A DNA stretch of 64,000 nt from Aphrophora alni (lineage: Eukaryota; Arthropoda; Insecta; Hemiptera; Aphrophoridae), in assembly GCA_963513935.1 (NCBI GenBank), contig OY740768.1, positions 77,228,877-77,292,876 of the forward strand, given 5' to 3'. The number at the start of each line of letters is the position of its first letter. The stretch's first letter is position 1. A program made the translations under genes and the position numbers. Below are positions 38,001-50,000 of the stretch, piece by piece. The notes beneath the pieces are model-generated. The model was not told the DNA's origin, made no database searches, and was given only the letters and a program-made list of their open reading frames with translations.

Positions 38001-41000
38001 ATATTATGAAGTATTTTATTGAAAATGTATAGTTAAGCTAGGCAAACTTGTAACAAGGGACATCAAAGAACCTAAATATTAAACAACTTAAAATTTGTTT
38101 CACAATTGTTGACTATGAAATATTATAATCTTAGGAGGCTGCGACATATAGTATTACAAAATCAAATCTTGTAAGCTAAAAAAAATTTTTTTTAAAAAAA
38201 CTGTCACTGGAAAACTGGGTGCCGTGGACTGTGGCCCATTTATCATGAAGCGATTAAATTAAGGGGTCTGCGGCCCCACATTCACTTATGTTTGCATTGA
38301 ACTTCATTTAGAGGTTCTACACACCTCCATGACCATGATCCACAATTCGGTTTTCGTATTTGTGTGTACAAACTTTGGTATGTTTACAAAAAATAATAAA
38401 ATACAGGCATCGAGTAGATAAACACTACACACGTACTTTACAAGACCCCTCGATCGGGTCTTATGACGGGGACCCCTAATCATTAGTACGTGTGAGTGTG
38501 AAAGTTGTATTTTTCTCGGTTTGGGCTGTCCTGGTTTCGACTTATAGCGGAACTTGGACCAGACCATTCCGTCTACCTATTCAAACTAACATCCAAGTGT
38601 TTGAACTTCATATTAAACTCTATATTAAAGATTATTGCCTTTTGAAGTAAAAACAGATGACCTTAGTATGTGATATTTTAAATAAATATTTTGTGTAAAT
38701 CTTCAATGAAAATTTACAAATATGCGAATACGCTACCGTTTTGTTATGGGAGTTCAATTTTTTTTATTTTCATTTTTGGAGTTATTCTAAAGGAAAGCAG
38801 AAGAAGATTCCGGTGTTAAAGGATTATTTTGCTACAATACGCATCTTTTGCCTCCAGGTAAGTCACTAATGTGAACATTTTCTTTTAACTATAGTTATTT
38901 CAGTACTATTAGAAGTCAAAACCCCGTAGTAAACCGTAGATTAAAACAGCAAGTTTAAAATTACTTTTTAATTAGGAAACTATGTTCTATAAATTTAAGG
39001 AAATGTTTAAAATTTAATTTTTAAGTTTAACATAGATTATAAAATTCTTAATTATTAATAATTTGATTTTTTACAATTAAAATTTTTGTTTGTTTTTTAA
39101 AGTATAATTTTATCAATTTTTAATTCAATATTGGTAAAACCTAAAAAAAGTTTATCCTTTATTCATTTCTAACGAATGAAATTATAATAGTCGCTAATAC
39201 AGAAAAACGTTTTGCAAACGTCTTATCTCAGCAACCAGTAAAGGTACCGAATTGAAATATCTCAATACAGGGGTGCCCCGTAACTCTCTGGAAACACCTA
39301 TATAGAATTATTCCTTGGGTCAAGAGAAACATATTTTACTATATAAACATGGGTCTCTCGTGCCATTTTGTCCGCTTGACTCCGTTTTTTACTTTAATGT
39401 TCATATTTCAAAAAAGTTCTGAACCGAATTCAACCAAAATTGAGTCAACTGTTTATGGCGACAAGATCTATCATCCGAAAAGTTATGGTGTAATTATCTC
39501 TCACAATTTCTCATACGGTAAAATGAGTTTGTCTTGATCCAAATTAATAATGGAACAATATCCATGTGTCCAGAGATTTACGGGACACTCTGTATAATAG
39601 TCCACGCGCCCACTATCCTGCTTTTTCCCTTAGCTCAGCTTGTGATAAGGTTTTATTGCCACTGTGTAGCAGGAAGTTTGTTGGTTGATGTGCGTGCTGC
39701 GTGAAACTATTTGTGAGTGATAAGTTACTTAGCTCGTTAGCTCCTGAAATCATTGGGATTATTTCACAGGGTTTACTTCTAGGCAACCTCCGTAATCTTT
39801 AAGGTATGTAATACTAATTTTTATTTTATTTTTCTTAATTTGATACTTGTTTACTTAATAATTTTATCAGTTACATATCTAGCTGCCGGGAAGTTAGCGT
39901 TAAAGCTAGCCGTAAATCTCGCTTTAAGCGGCTCTATTCCGAACCAAAATAAATCGGTTATCCTGTTAATCGGAGGTTCCAGAATCCTAAATATAAGTTA
40001 AATAGTTCTAATTGAGAATAAAAACGATTTATAAATTATATTAATACGAGCAAACACATATAATAATGTATTCAAAAACCAAATGGTTTCCTCGTTTAGG
40101 TATAGATTAGTTGGCATTGATAAGAATAGACCGAATTTTAGTATTTACAAAAATATTTTGCCAAATCTTTGCTAATATTGGTCTGAATAAGATAATCTTT
40201 GTGATTTGTAGATAATTTATTTATTTTGTAAGTATTTTTCATGAATTATCTTAAACATTAGGCCTATACTTTTTTAACTATTCGCAAAAGGAAATAACCT
40301 TTAGTTATAACTTTTCCCCCTGTTTTTTTACCTGGTACCGGTATGAGACAGTAAAAGGTTTTCAACAGAAGACTTTAGGCAAGTTTCATCAAAATCGTCA
40401 AATCACGTTATTCAATGACAGGTGGCTTAAATATTTCATAACAGCTATAACGCCTGTATCTGTGTTCCTACGATAAATCCTATACAGGGTGTTCGCAAAA
40501 TGTGGGGCAATAATTTACGTAGTGATGCCTTGGGTCAAAATAAGCAAAAAAGTTTATATAGACATAATAAAATGTCCTATCTCGATTCGTTTATCGTCTG
40601 TCTGTCTGTCTGTATGTGTTTTTTACAAAATAATTTATAACTTCTTAACGGTTTGAGTTACAGCGTTGAGATTCTGCAAAAATGTTAATCTTTTTGGCCG
40701 CTATCTTTGTGCAAAATATGAATAAAAAATCATTAACCGTTTTAAAATTGTGGCTATTTTAAATATTTTACGGCAAATTTCACGAAAACCGTTAATTTTA
40801 CAAAAAAATGAAAGATACATAAAACGTAGTAAGTTTTATGGAGGTTACAACGATATCTTATTAAGCTTATTTTGACGAAGAATAACAGAGATATTAATTT
40901 CTTCCTTGCTATATCTACAGTTTTCTCCATTTAAACAATGTTATAACTGTAATAAATATCATAAAATCACAAAAGTTGTGTTTCTTTAAAAAGTGTTCAT

Positions 41001-44000
41001 TTTCTACATGTTTGAAAATAAAATACTATTTATGATTTGTACTTATGTACCGTACTTATGATTTGTATTTATGGTCATTTGTGTTTTTATGATATTTGTT
41101 ACAGTTTTAACATTGTTTAAATGGAGAAAACTGTAGATATAGCAAGGAAGAAATAATTTCTCTGTTATTCTTCGTCCAAAATAAGCGTAATAAGATATCG
41201 TTGGAATCTCCATAAATCTTACTACATTTTATGTATCTTGCAATTTGTTTGTAAAATTAACGGTTTTCGTGAAATTTGCCGTCAAATATTTAAAATAGCC
41301 TCCATTTTGAAATAGTTAAAGATTTTTTTATTTCATATTTTGCACAAAGATAGCTGCCAATAAGATGAACATTTGTGCAGAATCTCAAAGCTCTAACTCA
41401 AACCGTTAAGGAGTTATGAATTATTTTGTAAAAAACATATACAGACAGACAGACAGACGCTAAACGAATCGAGATAGGACTTATGTCTATATAAACATTT
41501 TTGCTTATTTTGACCCAAGGAATCACTACGTAAATTATTGCCCAACATTTTTCGAACACCCTGTATATTCGTCTATTAGGTATGAAAGTCAGGTATTCTA
41601 CATGGTAGTAGAATAATTTCAAATAAAATTCATTGAGGGTCATTTTTGGCCTATAAACAAAAAATGGTAGAATTTAGACAAAATAAATAGATCTTTCGCA
41701 GTTTAGTTTCTCTATTTACCTTTTATTAAAAATTATTGATGAATATTTAAATATTGTTAATATTATTTTATTTTATAACTTGTTTCTTATTTGAATTTTA
41801 AAGGAAAATAAAAAACTGTCCTTTATTTGGGTTGGATCTTAACGTTTTTTGTGTTATTTGCAATTACTGAAAAACGGCTATACCAATTTCTAACTATCAA
41901 CCTAAATATACGTAATTTATAAACATTTAAAATAATGGTAGCCTATTTATTATTTAATAATTATCATTATTGTTTACTAAAAGATGAAGGGTGATATTTT
42001 GATAGGTATGTTTGTGTTGTAGGGTTCATAAAATTGATCATGATGAATTTATTTTTTTTAAATCCTATTTCAGATGTCAAGATCATCCATCCTATTTCAA
42101 AATTTGATGAATACAAAGGACAAGAATTTGGTTGCTCCTCAGTTCAACAATATAAAAGCATTGTCAACGTTTGAAAGATGCTCTAGTTTAACAGGTTAGT
42201 AATTATAGCCAATTTAATAATTTTCAAAAAATAAAAAAAACCAAAATAAAAGCCAAGGTAGCCTAATTAATGAAAATAAGTAACGAGCTTAATGTTGCTG
42301 TTTTACCAAATACGAGATTATGGATCTTTCAAGTTAAGATTACTAAGGTAAAGTGATCAATTTGATTATTTTTATGTGTTTACTGTTGTCTTTTCAAACA
42401 CTGATTACTAATGTCATTTGCGTTATCGATGAACTAACAATATTTGATAAAAAATGCAAAACAATTGTTTTGTATTTTATATTATTTCGCAGAAGAAGGT
42501 AACACAGTTCTTTATTTTTATGTAAACAAATGCACCCCTTCTGGTTCTTTATGGTAATGAAACCATTCTCTTAATGATTTTGTCTTACAAAAAAAATAGC
42601 TTAAAAAAATATTCCACATAAATTTTTACAATAAAAAAATATATATATATTGTATGTTCAACAGCAACTGAAGGAGGATTTAATAGGTTTATAACTACTA
42701 AGAATTAAAAGGTAATGTAGCTTTGTTAACTGTTATTAGTAGAGGGTTTAGAATTTTGCCCATTTGTCCTATATTAACAAATTGTAAATTTTAATTGTAT
42801 AAAGCTAAGATAAATGCTACATTATAGATCAGGAGTAGGACCACTAATTTTTAAATTACGTAGGGAATGTATAAGATTGTTTATTTACAGTTACTTTTTT
42901 ACATTTGTACTGTACTAAGATCTACTAACAACGGACTCTATTTTAGTGTCCTAACAAGATATATGGCCCTAAACTATTTTATGATAACTTATTAGGAATA
43001 CAAAACTTGTTTCAATGTGCACCTACAAATTTCTTAAATAAATTTCTGTCATTTCTCATTTAAAAATGCATATATCTTTATTATATCGTTTACAATGCAT
43101 AATAAAATAGGTTTATTTTTAACAGATAATGCCATTTGCATCTCCGATTCACTGGCTTCATGTCGTGATGAAGCTAGAGCCGTGCTGTTGGGAGAAGAGT
43201 TTAAGAGCACAATAATAGAATGTAATTCAGATAACATATTGCTTCCTACGTTATCAAAAAATTATGATGAACCCTGTAGTTCTGAAAATAAATACACAAG
43301 TGAGAAGGCATCTACTTCAGGTAAGGCTTCAATAGAAGAAAAGAGATTGTAAAAAATCGTTTATATTTATGATACTTAAAAAAATAATAATCAAATTCTG
43401 ATATCTGTCAAGGAAAAAAAATCCTTACAGCAAAATTATTAATGATGAATGTTGATGAAAACTGACAAAATGACTCACTGATTTAGAAACTAATTTCATT
43501 TAGAAAGTATGACAATATACTAATTGATCATTTAACAAAATTCCCTGGAAAATATATGCTATCAAATATATTGAGTAATATTTTAATTTGTTCTAGTGTG
43601 CAGATCTCTGTTTGGCGAAGGTGATCATCACAAAAAAAAGAAGATAAATTTAGTAATTCAAACATCACAAAGCCAGAGAGAAAGTGAGTGTGACTTTTAT
43701 TAACATTTGTCAAATGTTTCTGGTAGGATTCTTGTGTATGGGGTGGATGTCAATGGTGAAATTAAAATATGTATCTCTAATAAATCCAAACATGGGAGTA
43801 TCTGGGGATTTAGGCCTTTTATGAAACTTTCATGACCAGCTAGGTTGTAAAACAAACAGTGATTTTTACTTATCAATGAAATTAACTAATTTTGTAATCA
43901 TTTATTGATATGAATAATCTAAATTATGATGCCCCAGAACTCTAAATTTGTTTAATAATAGTCCTACACATCTTGGCCTTCCATATAAATGATAAGTAAT

Positions 44001-47000
44001 AAGCAATAATATTATCTACAAATTTACCACTTTTAATTCAATTACATATTTTTAAATACAATTAAAAAACTGGTAAAAACCAGACAAAATTGCAGATTCC
44101 ATACACTTCAAAACATTGAAACAAAGCAAATAATAAAGATCAACTTCATTAGAAGATTTTCTATTGGAATCATTATGTAACAATGGCTCATAGGTTGTTT
44201 TTAGGTACACATGGTGCTGGGGGTAATGACTGCTGATAGTCATCTATATAATTATGTTTCTTTTCTGCAAAATAGAAAGTAATTACATATTAAAAATATG
44301 TTCAATTATACTTTTGTGTTATACATATATCTCTTCTTCATTATTCGTTATTACTTCTGGAATTAGGACCTTTTAATAAAAGTTCTATAACATATTATAA
44401 AAAATTCTAAAGTAATTTAAAATACATTAATGTGTCAAAATATGAGTGATGCTAGATAAAATAGTATGCCAACTTTAATGTGAATTATATAGGTTATGAT
44501 TTTTTTTTTTTATGAATTCATATATATTTTCCTGTACTAAACTGCAAGCAAATTATTCTATTAAAATTTTACCAGATCTAAATAAATTATTTTTGCAGTG
44601 ACTACCTGGCTGGAGACACGATTGAAAGTATATCAAGATCATTGGGCCTTAGCACAGAAAAATGGATCCAAGAGTACTATGAAGAGAAAGGCTAGGCGTA
44701 TATTTTTATATAAAAAAATGATAGAAGATGTGAGACTGGGAAAAGCAGTTAATATTTCACAGCTACCTGACCCACTCAGTTCTCATTTTGGCATCTATAA
44801 TAGTGGAGACGAAAAAGAAACTCATGATGCAAATGTCCTTCCGTCAAAAGTAAGTATCTTTGAAACATCCTATCAATTCGTTATAATTTTTCAGGTCATC
44901 AAACGTTATTTGTAACGGTGCAAGAATAATTAACATCGTCAAAATCTTGATAACACGGAAGTATATTTTAGTTTATATTATATCATTAATGTTTAAAACT
45001 CTGATACAAATAATTTTCCTCTGAAACAGCAGATTTGCTATTAGAAAACTGTTGGTCTTTACTCAAGGACTATGCGGTCATGCTGAATGCTGCTTGGCTG
45101 TCCTCTGGAAAATGATTCTTTGGTACGAAAAGCAAGCGGACGGGTGTTCTGCTAGTACCTTGGGTTTTAAGAACTACCAGTACTCTGATGCAAACTTGTC
45201 TATCATGATAGCTAGATTGCAGAGAAACCATTGTTTTTAGGTCTTTACTGAATGACCATGTAGTCACAATGAAAGCAGGCCTACTGTATTCAGGGACACA
45301 ACACCTGTTTTACAAGGGTCAGTGGACAGGTGCTCTGCTGGTACTGGAAGTTTTAAGACTTGATGGAATTAAAATCAGCAATCAACTTTCCTGATAGTAG
45401 GATTGTGGAGAAGATGATAAATGAGATTCTCTCTTGTTTCTTAACTTTTGTATACACACATATTGACTACAGTGACAGGCTGTTCATACAAAACGCTTTA
45501 CTACAATTGAATCAATTAACACATTATAACAAGTTTGAGAAACATTTCATCAGCTTTTAGTACAATCCTACTGTTCTGTTGAAAATTATAAATTTAATCT
45601 TATTGTACGAATTATAGTTTCGCGGTTTAAATTTAAAATCCCACTGTAAAGTCAAAAGGTAATACAATATTTAGTTCCTCGAGATTATCACTATTAAAAA
45701 AATAGATAAAATAATAAATTGAAAATTATTATTTGCACAGAAGACACTTTTGATTTTAAAACAGAGTTCAGCTAAGGTATATGAACTCATTGGAGGTTAT
45801 CCAGCAGCATTAAATAATATAATTTGTTAAGAAATCATTATGTATTTCCTATTCAATTTTATCACCAGTCAGGTAATTACCGTATATATTTTGATGTGAA
45901 TTAATAAATAGGTATAAAAAATCAGTCCAACATAAACTAGAACTTAACTGATGAGACAAATAAAAAGGCCTCTCTTAATTGAGGTAACTAGGGGTTTACC
46001 TGCCCCAATAATGGATCTCGAATTTAATAGACATCTGATGTGTCATTATTAAATTCCGGAAACATAATAATGTATCAAATTGGTATCAAAATAAGCAACT
46101 TATTAAAAATTATTTCTATACTAAAATTATTATTTTAATTTCATTTTATTTATTACAATGCTGTAACATCACTATATTACGTTCGTTATAGCACTTTTAA
46201 ATAATAAAATAGAATAGAAAAAGTACTTTATTTTGACATGTATTCCATACAAAATATAAAATAAAGTCACAATTAAATAACTATAGGAGATAAAATAAAA
46301 TAAACTAATAATATTCTTACTTTACACAGTACTTTACAGCAATGGCCTTTTTGACCGTCAGCTGGGTTGGCATAAACAAAACAATATTGTTAAATATTAC
46401 ACTATGAGTCATATATATTTACACATATAGACCTGTGTATAAATAACCATCCGTTCATCATTGCACCCATACATATAATCATACAAAATATTCAACATAC
46501 ATGACTACAGAATTAATTAATTTGGCACCAGCCATAATATTAAAATTACTTACTCATATAAATAGATTTACAGTTATTCTTCCAAGAATTTATGTGTAAC
46601 CCCCCTCTCCAACTAAATTTTTCTTTACTGTTACAATTAAAAATTAAATTCATTTATTATTTCCCATCTAAATATCCATGCAATCTTCATGAATTTACCC
46701 AATCTCCACCAATTTTTCCCGTTTAATAAAACTTTAAATTCCCCCCTATTTAAACTGCATTTGAAAAAACACAAATATCTTATATCGGCTAGGATAGGAC
46801 TGCGAGCAATAAAATGGTAAACTGTTTCGTTTTCATTTATGTTGCATAAGGAGCATAATTATATTTTATCGTTTCACCACGGTTTATAGTTTAAGTCAAC
46901 AAGTTCCGCCCTTGCTTTGATGATCCAACTTATTGTTTGTATATCATATTTACCAAATAAAACAAGTCTACTGCAGAGTTGAAAGTCAAGGTCCCGGTAC

Positions 47001-50000
47001 TGTTTGTGATATGTCGCATTTCTTGCCCTCTGTAAACATTCCCCCTCCCAAGTAACTCTGACCGCTTCAATAACACTAAGCATCTGTTCACGTAGCCTAT
47101 CAATATTGCTCATATCCACATCAATCCCGTATTTATATCCTAACACTTTCCACTCCTGGTACCAGTAAATGCCCCTTTTTATTATTTGTTTAGCTAGAAT
47201 GTTTGGCAATCTATTCTTTGGTAAAGCTACAAAAAAATGACTGTTGGTCTGTATTAGTAAAAAAACATCGGGCGGAAATTCAGGTGGATTCTCAATGTAA
47301 ACAAATAAACCTTTTCAAACCCTGTTTCTAAAAACAAGACATAATTTGGGGTGTTATTTGGCAACTTAAATATTCTTTTTATAAATAATCTAAATACCCC
47401 TTCCAATTCATCACTTTCCTTGTAGCCCCACACCTGGGAACTGTAGCATAAAATCGCTTTCACAATAGAATTAAAACATGTAAACTTGGCACTAAGTGGG
47501 ACCCTCTCGTTACCTAAAAGGTTGTGCCATACCGCGTTTATAGCATATTTTACAGCCATAGATTTGTCCTTCAATTGAGTTTCCCATGACAATGATGGAG
47601 TAAGTATAACACCCAAGTATTTATATTTATTGACAACCTCTACCCGTTGCCCTTTGTACCACCACTTCTCATTTCTACATAACTGACCTCCTTACCTAAA
47701 AAACTTTATTTTGGATTTACTAAATTAACACGAAGATTCCACTTATTACAATAATTCTCGAGCTTATTTATCATACTCTGCAAGCTACCAGGAGTAGGGG
47801 ACAGAATAACAATATCATCTGCATACAATAAAACACTGACCTTAAACCCTTCAAATCGCATCCTCCACCTAAACTATCAGCCAAATTGTTCACAAATAAA
47901 GAGAATAGCAATGGACTTAAAATACAGCCTTGTCTCAAACACATATTAGTTTCAAAACATTTCGTTACGCCTTCATTAAAATAAGCCACTTATTAAAAAT
48001 GATTTCTGTACGTAAATTTATTATTTTAATTTCATTTTATTTATTACAATGCTGTAACATCACTATATTACGTTAGTTATAGTACTTTTAAAAATACAAA
48101 TTCATACACTAAAGAAATAAAGCATAAATACTGTAGTGTAAAAATTAAAAAAAACACGCGTTATTTGAAAGTGATTACTTGAATCAGTTTGCACTACCTC
48201 ACATAAACTTAGTTTCAGCTTTTTATTAAATAGTCCATCACCTTCTTTTAACCAAATAACATAGCAGCATGTTCACAGTTTGTACTACAGTTAGGTTTAG
48301 AATAAATAGTACTACCCTCAACAGAGATGGCCGACCATCTTAGTTAAAAGAGAACTCTGTTAAGTTAGACCCTGTAATAAATTCTGATCATTTCGAAATT
48401 TGCATGCTAAAATTTGAAAAACTGCAATGTTTTAAATTATACAAACTTAGCCAAATAAAAAACGACTGTCGTAATATTTTAAAAAATTGCTTGATTTCAT
48501 TTGTATCTATTATTATATTATTAATTTAAGGCTTTTCATAAAAAATTGGTCATTAATTAATGTCTATTGAAAAAAGAAAGAAAATAAAATAAAAAAAACC
48601 TTTATAAAAAGGTTATGCATTAAAAAAATGTCATTTTTGATATGCTATGTTAAGAAAGTGTTACTGTTAATTGAAAAACGAAAGAAATCCTATTATGTGT
48701 TTGTGCTGGTTGACTGACTCTCTTGTTAGAATAACAATACAGTTAATCATAATATATTTATTTGGCATAGTCTCTTTTTAAAGAATTATGACTTATGAAA
48801 GATATAAGACGTACCCGGGACACTGAACATAGACATGTTTTTTTAAAAGTAATGAAGTGCATAGTGCTTTACCAAACTGCAAATTGTAGCCATTCCCAGT
48901 GGTGAATGAAGTAAAAGCGTCTATTTACAATATTTCTTATTTATAATTCTCCTAAAAAAAAAGCTTAGTTTGTATACATTTATATTTCTTACTCTTTTCA
49001 TTATTGTTATACCTGAGAATGATTTTCACTTTGGCTAGTCATAAATGAAAATTATTGTTTGCTATTTATTGTATCTAATGTAATAGAGAGTTAATAACAC
49101 AACTATGATTTTTATTTCAGATGAAAAAAAATGTAAATTTTCCTAAAAGAGAAACTCAGCGTGTAGGGAGAGTGTCTAAAGAATTAGAAACAGAAACTGA
49201 GAGTCAAGTTAAACTGCCTAGAAGTAATGAGGGGAAGAAACCTCCAAGGAAAGAAAACTACTGTATTGAGTGCAAGAAGACAATAAAAGAATTTTGTAAA
49301 CATTACGAAAAAGTTCACCGTTACACCTCTGAGGGGAGGAAATTAAATGAATTAAACAAAATTGAAGACATTACTTTAAGGAAAAAACTAAAAATGAAAA
49401 TTACAGACAATCTTAGAAAAATAGGAAATGCTGAGCTGAGTAAAGCTAATGCAAATGAGTCATTTTTCAAAGGTGGAGATGCAGAAGTTGTTCCCGTGAA
49501 GCGTTCATTTAAGGAAATTGCCAATCAATTAAACACTGTACAGTGTTCTCACTGTGAAGGTTTCTACAGACGTAGGAAATTTTCCCAGCACCTACGCCGT
49601 TGCCCCAAAATCTCAACATCTACTGGAGAAATTGTAGAACTTGAAGGAAATGTTGAAGCACTTAAAAAGCATGCTTTGCCTATACTACAAAGTGTAGAAG
49701 GAGCAAGTCAAGAATTAATGAGAGAGGTTATACAGATAATGAAGCCTCGTACAGCAAAGGATGTAGCCCTCCGAGACCCACTTATTATGAAATATGCTAG
49801 CGAGTTCCATAAAACTAGAAGAGCTAGTTTTCAACATGTTTATGTATCTAGGGTAATTATAGATTTGGCAAAAATTGTAATGAGAATGCAGGAAATTGAA
49901 GGTGAAAATATTCACTGTTTAGAGGATGTATTAAACCCTGCATACTTTAATTCATTAGTAAGGTGTATTTTACAAGAAGGGGGTTACGATCTAGAGGCTG

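Noticed and set aside
38304..38567. 87-codon minus-strand open frame in a GC-richer patch
   Set aside because: No splice signals or recognisable domain, and probably part of an unidentified repeat.
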